The translations under genes were made by a program, and so were the position numbers. The notes beneath the pieces are model-generated. The model saw only the letters and a program-made list of their open reading frames with translations, was not told the origin of the DNA and searched no databases. This document shows positions 26,646 to 38,145 of a stretch of DNA of 64,000 bases, in pieces (within the stretch, counting starts at the first letter, position 1; every line of letters starts with the position of its first letter). The DNA comes from Macrocybe gigantea (lineage: Eukaryota > Basidiomycota > Agaricomycetes > Agaricales > Callistosporiaceae): NCBI GenBank assembly GCA_011319805.1, contig SJRY01000293.1:310001-374000 (forward strand). The letters are read 5' to 3'.

Positions 26646-29600
26646 TCCACATCTGACGCAAGACATGTTAGGAAGTCCTCATCGGCTTCATATACGATGC
26701 TATATCATACCAATATCCGTGTGTTCAACACTACACATACCAGACTTGATGTGTATTTCATTTGATTGATTTGGGCACCTCTGGACTACAGCCGATCCTC
26801 TGGCTTTCCATCTTTGGGGTGTAAACGCCCCCGAGATGATCGACTCCCAACTCCACTGAAGTTCAGGAGCCCTTGAAGGACGGTCCACGCCCATGCCCTG
26901 CTGGCAGCCTTTGCGAAAGTGCTAGTTTTGTTGGAGCCAGGGATAGTCTTCGGAGCATCCGGCGCGATAATGAACCTTGAACCTGCCCAACTTGTCCCTG
27001 ACGACGTCAATCACCTGCGTCCAGATTTAAATGCCATAAAACAACAATCGACTAGCGTTCGCTTGATAAGAATGCAGGTCAGGACCCAGGCCCACATGTG
27101 AATTATCGATGAACGTTGGTCACCTGGTACACTTGCTTACTTCCGTAAAGGCATTGTGATTTGATGCATGTTTTGTGGAGACAATATGGATCTCCGCAGA
27201 GTCTTAGACCCATTAATCAAGGGATATAGATGGCTTGCCTGCACCTATGCATCGGGATAACGGCACAGATGAATAGATGGAGGTAGAGAACTTGTCATTG
27301 TGTGTGGATTGGAAGGCAATCAATGGAATGCATGCCATGCAAGTAGAGCTATCAATCTCTGTCAAATCTTTGGGAACCCATGGCGGTGTTCAGTCAAAAC
27401 GCCATGCCATGCAGTCGAATGCACGACGGGAAGATATCTCGTATTACACGTCAGTTCGACAACTGCTAACAACATCATCATGACATGTACTAACCACGAT
27501 TGCAACGACTGAAACATCGGGCAATGCTCGACGTCGATTGACGATGATTGCTGTACTCTGCTCCCTGTTCGATTCTTCGTGATAGGCGACGGGCAGGAAA
27601 GGGCGTGTTGAAGGTGCTCAAAGTATCAGTACTCGGCGTCAGAGGCGCGTGTGCAGATCCACGCGGCAGCTGCGTGTAGGTGCTATGTGCGCAACAGGGC
27701 CCTTTCGTTCACTTACCTCGAACACACAGTGGCGAAAGAGCGGACCAAGCTTACCATCATTGACATGGCTGACGGCTTCACACTCATGCAAGGTTGGACA
27801 CCGTCTTGCCTCTGTTGCCGGATCACCCTCTTGTCCGAGACCATAACCTCGGCCGGGGTTACCAAGAAACAGAAGAACCACCAACGCGTCACCGGTCACC
27901 CATCGATCCTAGTCACTCATGTCCATTTCGAACGGCTCAGGCGCCATCATTCTCCGAGGAAAGCTGTCATCCGGTCTCGTCCTGATCCACGGCATGTGCC
28001 CTGTGCTTCTCTCGCAGGAGCTTCGCGAACGACGGTGACTCTGCCAAGCGAACACCCAAGCCATTGAGCGAACGCGGCCGGCGCACATTAGACGGTTATC
28101 AAATGCTGGGCCCAGACGTTTTGCCGTGAGCGCAACGATGAAGAGTTCGTGCTTCTGACCATGTCAGGTCAATGCTTATCATCCCATGGCGGAAGTTTTG
28201 AAGTTGCATCTCTCCTGGACGTTTAACGCGTGTTACTTACTGTCTCGCCTGGAAGCAGTCTAGCATCATCTAAGCAGGTTCCACTACCTCGACTCTGCAG
28301 TTGCTTGGCTGTATCCTAATCTAGCACACTAAAGGGTCCTTCTCTAAAATGGCCCAAGCCAAGTATGAGCCTGGCGCGACTTGCCTCTCGTTCTACCATC
28401 TAGGGATGGATGTTTGATCTCGAGAACTGTTCAGAGATGGGTTCCTCGAATCATTCGTTTCCGGCCACGCATGAGAACGTTCAGGCTCTTAGCCATCATC
28501 TGGAAAGACTTGGCATTCGCCTTGGACTACGCCGGAAACAACCTACTTATTCAGAATCCAAATTTTCTCTGATTTGTCGCCAAGCCTGGCAGGCTTCCGA
28601 ATTTAAGGCTATTGGCACTTTCCGTCGCTGGTCCGAACACAGATACGGGGGACGCGCTTGGCATTCGGTCCAAGAGCTCTGCAGCTGTTAAGTAAATCAG
28701 ATATCTATCTCGCTGATTGCTGTGGCGTCCAATCCCTAGTTGCACGCTAGGCCATGACGGCTTCCCTCCGTCGTCCTTCTTGGAGTCCTTGGCAGCAAAA
28801 GCTCCCGTTATCAGCGGCAACTTTCTTTCATATGTCCTCGAGCGAAATGAACACGGGAACAGGACTATAAGTGGTCGTGCATGGACTCCTCGGTGCGTCA
28901 TAGGTACGCGCACCTGACGGAAAGTTTCTGGGACATGTAACGCATCGATTAGACTGTCATCTTTCTCACTTTCTGCGTGCGACGCGGTTGGCCTATGAGA
29001 GCACCTCCTGCAGACCGTGCGTCATTTCTCAGGCGCATTCTCACCAGCTGGAGCCCCAAGCTCGACGCCACACGCAACTCGCTCGCCGTCGTGAACATCG
29101 ATTCCAAAAATCGCTCAGGAATTTGTCTTGGCAGGCCTGTCTAGTGCCGTCTTGGCTCGGGACACAGCAAGGATATCCGTGTTGGGGACTGCGCGACTAG
29201 AAGCTTTCGCTGCCATGCGAGAACGACTTCCCGTCGGGATAAAGTTGCCCTGAGATCAAAGAAGCTCATGAGGAGCTTTGTCACAAGGCGTGAGCCGAGC
29301 CCTTCTTCACCCTCACGGGAGGACAGCGAGAGCAGCCAAGACGAATTCGAACGTTCTCATACAAACCTACCATTGAGACTTTTATGCATCTTCATGCCGC
29401 GGCGCACTCGTTATCTTGACCAACATGCAAGTTCTTGGGAAGATAAAGCTTAAACATGATCAAGAAAATAGGCTTGGCTCATGTAATTCCTCTCTGCATT
29501 CAGATAGAAAAAAAAGGCTGGTCGACGCGAGATTCGAATGCTTTATGAATCCAAGGAAGGAAGGTGGTTCCCGGTGCGATGGGATGAGAAGCCTGAAAGA

Positions 29601-31469
29601 AACCGAGATGAAATTGTTCTTCACAGGTTGGCCCTGATGGGATTTTCACCATGACGGTTTGCTGTGCGTCACGGGCGTAACGTGATTGTGCGTGAAAAGC
29701 GTGAAAGAGAAGCGCAAGGGTCATGCACGAGGGGGTGCATGGGATACGCTCAGGGAAGGTCTCTCAGCCGAGGCTATGGCCTCTCAGAAAGAAGCCTCAG
29801 AACCAATGAAAGTTCCAGGAAATCTGAATTGAGCTCCAGGCGACGGAAGAACATTGATACAGGGATGGTTGTGATGTAGGTGGCTCCAGGTGAACGTGCC
29901 CCAAACTCACAGGTTCTTTTCGCACTTTCGAAAATTCCAAATGAGCGGGGTGGAGCAGGAGTGCAGCGTGGAAGGAATGGAGTTCATCAGCGTATGCGCA
30001 TTGTGCGCGCCGTTTATCTTCACGCGCTCATTGCCGGACGAGAAAGGAAATTTATTGTCGATGTGTGCGGCTTTAATTTTATCTTACATTGTTTTCGGAC
30101 TCGGTGTTGGAGGGAGCGCAACAGGTGATCCAAGATGCTGGCTACGATATCAGGGTCAGTGAGAAGGACAACCGGATCCAGGCACTTGCTGAGCCCCGGT
30201 GATCTGCCAGTTTGCAAATTCGATGGTACCGGGACAATTACGATACCTCGCCACACGGCGCGGGCAAGCACCTGTGCTTTATTGCTAGGACGTGCTAGAG
30301 CGAATTTAGGCATGACGAATTTGACAAGAAGCAAAGCAACTCAGATGACGCACAGCGAGGCAAAGAGAAGGTATAATAGATATATTGAGCCTCGAAAAGG
30401 GAAGGATCGTAGGACAAAAAACATGAGAAAAGAATTGGTGTGAGGACATCACCACGACATATATTTTATGGGAACAGGAAATCCATAGGCTGCCGAGTCC
30501 GGAGGAACGTCGCCTTGAAAGTGCGCTTGGCGTTAGATCTGAAAGAAGGCAGACAGGTGTTTTCCCAAAGATTGAGAGATGGCAGCAAATGATTGTGAGG
30601 GAAGACTGCCTGTTGGGGGAGTGACAGAGGGATGGTCACATCATGGTATGGCCTTGTGAGCATCCCAAGACGTTGATGACAACCGTCTCGAACGGAACGC
30701 GGGGATAGAAGACGCCCGCAACGGTGGTGGACAAGATAACACACGGGAAGCAGAAATTTTATTGGGTGTGGAGCCATTGGCCAGACACCAGGGATATCGG
30801 AGACGCGTTCGGATGTCCACCAAGGACTTCTTTGCGAAGATGCATGGGGAAAGGTGATCTGAAAAAGGGGAGTGTAGCCTGAGCTAAAGCATAGATGAGA
30901 CTACGGTGCCTCGAATGGATTTGGAGTAAGTTGTGATCAGGTCGAGCACAGAAGCTTTCTGATTATGGCGATGAGCACCGTCGTTGTTGAATGGCGCGGC
31001 GCCACAAGAGAGATAAAATATTGTCGGTAATTGGGAGATGTTTGCAATCGTTGATTATAATGCGGGATTTACGCCGGCAAACCCGTGACTGTGATGATGG
31101 GACGTGTCAACAGGAGCGGAGGAAGAAAAATCGATAAGAAACGTTTGGTTGCCCTCGGAAGAGTAATTATGCACTGCCGCCCCATATATCCGCGCGTCCG
31201 TTCCAACCAGCAGACGAGGGTGCCATTAGGACAGCGTGTCTGAGAATGCAAGCACACTGTATGTACGTTGCTGTCAGCCACAACAATGGCTGTGTGTCCG
31301 GCATGGCTAACGGAGATTGCGGGCTGGACGCCGGAGGACGGAAGAGGGCGTGACAAGGACAACAAGTACAAACTGAGAAACAATGTCAAACGTTGGTTTG
31401 TTATATTTATTTGTTTGGTCAGGCAGTGAACTTTCCTCTTTATTGCAATCTCGTACACCCCCTGCGATC
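26646..31469. other. Long gene-poor region
   Basis: Nearly 4.8 kb without a recognisable gene. Open frames are short, overlap on both strands and match no family I know. The longest plus-strand frame between 28410 and 28691 (93 codons) has no visible domain. No terminal repeats, transposase or reverse transcriptase motifs were seen. It may hold a decayed gene, long UTRs or a non-coding transcript. Confidence 0.4.
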
Positions 31470-31476
31470 TATATAA
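31470..31476 (+). promoter_or_regulatory. TATA box of the 31.5-kb gene
   Basis: TATATAA lies 81 bases before the candidate ATG at 31557 and precedes C-rich leader DNA. Supports transcription to the right from here. Confidence 0.5.
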
Positions 31477-31556
31477 CCATGCACGTCCTCTGCTAACACA
31501 AGCCGAGTTCGCGCCGCCCGTCCTCCACTGGCTATTGCCGCTGGTCGTCGTCGTTT

Positions 31557-32331
31557 ATGTCGTCCAAATCGCCCGCCCTATTCTCAAACGTTCCCCCACT
31601 ACTGGCTCGCACAGTGGTCAGGGCTCTCATCTTGCTGTCCATTTCCCTCCCTCGCCCCGACTCACCACCCATACCTTCTCTGTTTACTCATCCTCCGCAT
31701 ATGATCGCTCGCCTATAGTGGTCGCTCCTAATTCTTGCGCGCTTCCTGAACGCGGCTGTCCAGGCCGCACGTACACTCTCGAAGATGACCCTTCACCTCC
31801 CCTTCGCCTTCCACTCGCAAGAAGGCGGGTTATCGTTCATCAGCCCAAGACCAGCATCCTCGTGCCCTATTTCCAGGACGCGCTCACAGTGCATCATATG
31901 CACCCTCATCATTGCCCCCTCTCATTCCCGACGTTTCATCGGAGTCGGACGAGAGCGACGGCCTGTTTAGCCCCCCGCTGGACGTCCCCCCGCCCTACGG
32001 CATGTCGCCTTCCCACTACAAACATCTTGACGTAAACCTCTTGTCTTTTCTTCCCTACCCGTCCTCAACCCCTCAATGTTCGACATATCCCCATTCGCCA
32101 GATTCTCCCGAACATAGGAATCAAAAGCCCAGACGTCCCCGGGAAAGGAGACATGACAGTTCGCGGGCCCCAGACCGGATACCAGGCGGGTCTGACGACG
32201 TTTCGGAAACGATGACGTCGACCAAAACCAGTAGGAAATGTAGGGTGACGGGATTCAGTAGATCCCTAACTGCATTCCACGCCACTTCAGGCTTCCGCAT
32301 TGAAGATGACGGTTGCCTTGGAGGTTTTTAA
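31557..32331 (+). CDS. Conserved-looking Ser/Pro-rich protein of unknown function (frame-broken)
   Basis: Coding signal is carried in successive frames. After ATG 31557 (MSSKSPALFSNVPPLLA), a shift gives HSGQGSHLAVHFPPSPRL, FSVYSSSAYDRSPIVVAPN, SCALPERGCPGRTYTLEDDP, RRRVIVHQPKTSILVPYFQD and HHMHPHHC. Another shift at the C5 run 31915-31919 leads to PPLIPDVSSESDESDGLFSP and PLDVPPPYGMSPSHYKHLD. Both shifts are what one missing base would cause. After 32037 a gtaaac donor may begin an intron, so the C-terminus is uncertain (open frame to 32331). The protein is short, disordered and rich in Ser, Pro and acidic clusters; no function is assigned. Confidence 0.5.
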
Positions 32332-35300
32332 CTCCTCACTGTCATCTCCCTATCTTATTTCACCCCTTCATTTTCGTCCCTGTCCGCCTCCCAGATCAAC
32401 AACATCTTCCGATTCTGACATGGACATACTTCTCCGCCTTTTTCGCAACATAGGGATCCTCTACCTTTACATACGGCATAATCGTCTTGCTCATGATCAT
32501 CGACAACCGTGACGATTTTTACGTTCTATCTATTTTTTCCCAATACCCATGATTCAGATCTGGCAATCACCCCAACCCGCATCCAACATAAACAACTCTA
32601 CCGTGTATCAACAAATGAGATAGACCCTCGTCTTCCTTCGTTTCATCTTTCCTTCATCCGTTCGCCTTTCCCTTACTCATACGCATGTCGCTCTCGGTAT
32701 GATACGGCATTTCGGAAGATTTTGTTCTAGCTTTTTTTTTTTTGCTTTGCCAAATGCAATATGCCTGGTTCACGAACGGCTGAACGCAGTTTCATATTCG
32801 GTGTTCACCGTGGTCTCAAACAGATTGCGAGTTCTGGTCTTGCCCAGCTCTGCGTTTAAGGTTTCTTGCGGATGCCTCTTTTCGTGTCGGGATGATCAGT
32901 ACTCCGACCGTTCCGGCAGCCGGTAATACCAGTCAGTTGTGGCGGTGTCTTGCGTTTGCGCCAGCAGGCAGGTTGATGATTACGTCTCAGTTTCTGCATC
33001 GCCCTTACCTGCGCCGGATCCCAAACTGCCGCGAGGAGAACAATAGGCAGCAAAGCTTCCTTGCGAGCTGCATTGCAAAACGACCAGACGATGTCTCCGT
33101 TTGTCTGCGGCACCGGACAGCTGGAAAGTGATCCTGATATCAGTCTGATATCGCGCGTGACGCAGACGCCAGGGAAGGAATATGCGACCTCCTTTGTCGA
33201 TCTCTGACAAGCATCAAACACGGACAAGGAACGCGACTAGACAAAGGTCACGTCCATGTCGGACTCGGATATTTTTTGCTCAATGGAATTGACGAAGCCG
33301 TTCTGTCTGATCGTCACAGCTTCAACCTCCGGTTGTCTCGTCACTTGGGTTTGCCCCTGGCTTTCACAACGGCCGGACTGGGTCCGACTCGGAATGGGGT
33401 TGGTTTATTTATAATATCATCCCCGTCCACCTTGTGACACACTCCAAGGAGCGGCGACGGCGGCGCGGGTCCGCGTTCCTCGAGACTCACAAACATGGAT
33501 GATACAGGGTGCATGCTATTTCAAGACTGCAAAAAGCGCTTATTCTTTCGGGAGCGTTGGGACTCTAATCTATTTTTTTTTCCCTTTCCTCTCGTCAGGG
33601 TCGCAAAGTTTGTACAGAGGAGCAGCTGACCAATGACGTTACAGCGCGCAATCCATATGTCCTGTCCCTGGCATACCAACACGAGATCACCCTTCCCCAC
33701 CCAGTCATTTGCGCGGCTGGCGCAGTTGAGCGGTCACTTGACGAACGTAAGATGATGCCCCTCCCCTCCAAACATTTGTCCACCGGTCCATGTTTCGGAA
33801 TGCGGAAGAGGTGAGATTCTAGGAGGTCAGAATCGCTGAGCTTTGCTTTCTTTGTCTTCCCCCTCTCTATGTCTTGAAAAAGCCTCCGTACGGAAGACAG
33901 GCCTAACTTTGGGAAGGACTACAGATGATCAGATTCCGACACCGCACCGACTTGATCCTTTTCACCTTCACATTCCTTCACACTAAAACACAAACCTAGC
34001 CTTTCGCCACCCCTCTTTTCTCAACAGGCTGGCGTTGTCCCCCTCTGCCTCCTATATCGCGTTGGACCGTACGTTGGTTGATACAAGTTGGGCAATTGGC
34101 CCCACTCACGGTGTTGTTAGTCACCAGCTAGACCACGAACGTTCGTTCTTTCGACCCCGTTGCGACGAACACACCAAGACTCAAACATGACCGCCTTGCT
34201 TTGCTTCCCAACTTCGTTTTTCCGTATCTGGCCCATTCGCGAAGAATCACATCATCCGTTCCAGCCCTTTCGTACCTTCCCCCCTCCACCTGACCGATCC
34301 CTTTTTTTTAATTGAATTTCAACATCGCAACCGCTATCACTCCAGTGCCCACTAGCAATCGGTCTCATGACCAGCAGCCGGCAGTCTTCTGTCGCTTTGG
34401 GTCATGCCTGAGTTTCGAATACGTCTGATCGTTCAAACTGCGCATCTGCGATGGTGTGGCTTCTCCCTCGGGAATAGCTCGAAAGTGCCGTGGATCGTTG
34501 CATGCGTACGTTGACCGGCGTTTTTGGAAGCTGAATTTGCGTCTCCTTGTCCGTGTTCTCCACGATTCCAGTACGTCCAGATCAAGGCTAGCCAGAATAA
34601 TCTCTCTTCCCGCGAGGCGTCAGCCGTGGCGCCGTCCAATGCCCTGTCCCCTGCAAGTTGCTTGCTCAGCTCGTCAACCATATGGATCTGTTGAATATCA
34701 AATATACTTTTCCTTCTCATGCCATGGAAGATGCTGGTTTTGCCTTATCAAGGATTCAATTGTGGTATTTCTGACAAGACGCTGGTCCTTACGCTAACCC
34801 CTGGTCCCAAGACGTTTTCTGATAGTGATCTTGTACTATCACTGCTTGCGTTCTATTATTAGGATACTCATTCTCCACCGTTATCTCACTGACAGGCGCA
34901 ACTTCGCCATTCATGGAGATTAATGGGTGGCGTTTATGGCCGTCGTGACGATATGGCAGATAGCTCCCCTTGCGCAAAACTGGCCAAGACAAGCTAATCA
35001 GTGACACAGGCGGTCTTAGCTTTTGAATTCGGGACCATTCCTCAACTGCGCTCAACTAATTCTATCTTGAAATTTGCGTCATATGTTACGTTGTGTCCTG
35101 GACTGATATCTGCGAAACGCAGCCGCGCACGGATGGCTTGCCAGCCTTTTCCTTTATCGTGCAAATATTGGCCGTTTTCTCGTGACCTTGGCCCGAAGGC
35201 GTCCGATGGCAATCGGCTTGCGTCGGACGATCCGACTTTGGCGAGTGACAGTGACTTAGCGGAAGTGCAGATGAGGTCGCCCGGCGGCCGAAATTCATAT

Positions 35301-35909
35301 TTCCTCAGAGCCGGCCTTTCGAAATACGGCTGTGTTTGTTCTGCATCGCCGCCCTGGCTGTTGCGTTGAGGTCTGGATGAAAGCCGGATGTCGAAAGCTA
35401 TTGAATGCGTGGATGACTGGTGGCAAGTGGTGTTGGTCTGCACACCGCACCGCGCCGTCTCCGGATAAAAGCTCAGTATGTAAAACACATGTTCCTGCGC
35501 CTTGGGTCTTTGAATAGTGATGCATTTGTTCGCGCATTCTTGCATCGCTTTTGCAATTAAATCGCCATTGCTTGCTCGTCCTTTTTGGGGCTCAGTGGTT
35601 ATAAAAGTAATACACTATTCTTGTGCATCGTTGCATCGCATTCCCTTGTCATGGAGCCCGTGGAGGTCATGGTCGCCAGTAGCAATACAAACGTGGAATG
35701 TGACATTCCGGCGCGTCTCCCGACGGGCGCTATGCAGCTTTACCTTCCAGTCGAGGCAAATCACGTGTGAGCTCGCATCGCGTTATTGCGGGAAGATTTT
35801 GGCCAAGGAAGCCCGTTGAATTTAACACTTGATCGATATCGACCGATTGTTTCCCATCTCTGCTCTCCATCCTTTCCACTCGTCTACTTATCTATAGAAT
35901 ATTTTGAAG
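32332..35909. other. Long pyrimidine-rich, gene-poor region upstream of MDH
   Basis: About 3.6 kb. From 32.3 to 34.4 kb the plus strand is rich in C/T tracts with several poly-T runs (for example near 32732, 33571 and 34302). A TATA-like TATAAAA lies at 35600-35606, about 300 bases before the MDH ATG. A minus-strand open frame at 35042-35545 (167 codons) has no recognised domain. It may include a long 3' UTR or additional exons of the 31.5-kb gene. Confidence 0.4.
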
Positions 35910-37553
35910 ATGGTCAAAGCTGTCGTCCTGGGTGCCTCTGGTGCGCTTTCTTCTCTTCAGATCGTTTCGCCGCCCGCTCTGTGCGAGTCGATCTTATCGG
36001 GCAACACGAGGATCTAATCACAACTTTTTTACAATGCCTTCATGAAAAACAGGTGGAATCGGCCAACCTCTCTCGTTGCTCTTGAAGACGAATCCACTCG
36101 TGACAGAGGTGAGGGCCTATGCAATTCTGTTTTCCTTTTGGAATTCTGCCCTGGGCATGAGGCTGAAGCAAGGCTTTATTCTCCTTGCAGCTCGGATTGT
36201 ATGATATCGTCAACACGCCTGGCGTAGCCGCTGATCTGTCTCACATCGCAACCGGCGCCAAAGTCGAGGGCTATCTGCCGCCCAATGACGGTCTCAAGAA
36301 GACATTGACCGGCGCCGATGTCGTCGTTATCCCCGCTGGCATTCCGAGAAAACCCGGAGTGCGTTCTTTTCTTTTTTTCCAAATCATGCACGAGGTTTCC
36401 AATGTGGTTTCTGTTATGGCCTGCAGATGACCAGGTGAGGCCAGAATGAAAAAAATTCTCATTTTGTTTTCCATTGATGAATTTCAATTTATCGACCGTT
36501 GTGACACGAATCACATCAGAGATGACCTGTTCAAGGTGTGTTCAATTCCTTTCTGTTTTGTATTCGGTTGAAAGATCTGACTTGTCGCCGCGTGGAGATC
36601 AACGCAGGCATTGTGCGAGACCTCGCGAAGGGCATAGCAGAAAGTGCACCCAAGGCGTTCATCCTTGTCATTTCCAACCCTGTCAATTCTACGGTCCCCA
36701 TTGTCGCCGAGGTCTTGAAGAAGAAGGGTGTCTTCGATCCTAAACGGCAAGTTCCAGCGCTGCCAGGCGTTTCCCGCATTTCTTCCGTTGACATGCGGAC
36801 TATAGACTTTTCGGCGTCACAACGCTGGATGTTGTACGAGCGTCGACGTTTGTTTCGGAGCTCCTCGGAAATCTTGCTCTTGCGAAGGACGTTGTCGTTC
36901 CCGTCGTCGGTGGCCATAGCGGTGTGACGGTAGGCTGTGCCTTTCACATTCTCGTAATCAGCATTCTCAAAGCAGTCTGGACAGATCATCCCTCTCCTCT
37001 CGCAGTCATCGCACCCCGTCCCTCCCAACACAGACTTGAAGGCCCTCGTCAATCGCATCCAATTCGGTGGTGATGAAGTCGTCAAGGCCAAGGACGGTGC
37101 GGGATCTGCCACACTCTCTATGGCATATGCGGGTGCCCAGTTCGCCGAAAAGGTGATCCGTGCACTCAAGGGCGAGAAGGGCATCGTCGCACCGACCTTT
37201 GTCTCCCTGTCGGCTGATGCCAACGGAGGTGCGGCTCTCCGCAAGGAACTGGGCAAGGACTTGGACTACTTCTCTTCCAACGTTGAGCTCGGTGTATGTC
37301 TTTGGTTTCCTGAGATTGTATGGCACCGGCGCGTCTGACTATCTCCGTTTAGCCGGAAGGAGTCGTCAAGATTCACACTCTCGGCAAATTGACGGACGCG
37401 GAACAGGAGCTTCTCCAGGCTGCCGTTCCCGAGCTTACCACCAACATAGAGAAGGTGCGTCGTCGTTTCGAGACCGAATTTGGGTTCTCATCGCGTTCCC
37501 ATTCCCAGGGTGTCAAATTCGTGCTTGACGGTGAGGGTCCCGCCAGACTTTGA
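35910..37553 (+). CDS. Malate dehydrogenase, no N-terminal presequence, PTS1-like C-terminus
   Basis: Interconverts malate and oxaloacetate with NAD. Reads [20 protein letters not shown] directly from the ATG, so no mitochondrial presequence. Then [32 protein letters not shown], an 8-base exon (36427-36434) joining to [68 protein letters not shown] (catalytic His), [35 protein letters not shown] and [19 protein letters not shown]. The C-terminus is GEGPARL; ARL fits the peroxisomal consensus [SAC][KRH][LM]. Intron 36747-36805 is GC-AG. All junctions are in phase; intact. Likely the glyoxylate-cycle/beta-oxidation isoform; a cytosolic isoform is the alternative. Confidence 0.93.
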
Positions 37554-38145
37554 ATCTCCATAAACATTTGATCATTGTACCATGACCACGCTAGCATGAA
37601 AAAAAAATATTGGCAGTGTAACATGGATGTATAGTATTTTCAGAATCGCAACGCCATAGATTTCTTGCATTGCGTGTGAGAATGCCGGGCAGCTTGGGTG
37701 TGTTTGGATCAGCCACATGACTGGATGTGGCGTGAGAAAGGAAGAAAAGTTGATGACCTCTCAAGTCACAAGGTTTTTGATCACGACTGTCGTGACCTTC
37801 ACGTTGTCAAAACCCCCCCAACCCGCCTCCCGCTCGCATTGTCTGTTGCTCTCGACTCTGCAACAGTCGAGAAGCACATCCTTCAATAAATTTCAGTCTT
37901 GATTACTGCCTGCATTCCAGGCCCCTGTGCAGCCATTGTTAGATTTTTTTTGTCTGTCTTGCTCCCCGAAACCTGTCTTATTCACACCCGCCATCGGCTC
38001 AGGTTTACCCAGGCGCCATATCCCGTCGAATATTCTGTTTGTGATAACGCACTAGCTCGCCTCGCTTGCCTCTGTGCAACAACGATCTCTGCGCAAAGCG
38101 ACGTATTTTTGAAGATTAAATCGGCATTCTCTTAGTCCGGAAGAT
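37554..38145. other. Intergenic, MDH 3' end and bHLH promoter
   Basis: About 590 bases between two plus-strand genes. A-rich tract near 37598 follows the MDH stop. No gene recognised. Confidence 0.5.

Noticed and set aside
35042..35545. 167-codon minus-strand frame
   Set aside because: No domain, no splice context and no upstream promoter signal; cannot be distinguished from chance.
36531..37256. 241-codon minus-strand open frame across the MDH gene
   Set aside because: It lies wholly opposite the intact, spliced malate dehydrogenase and has no domain; a shadow of GC-rich codons.
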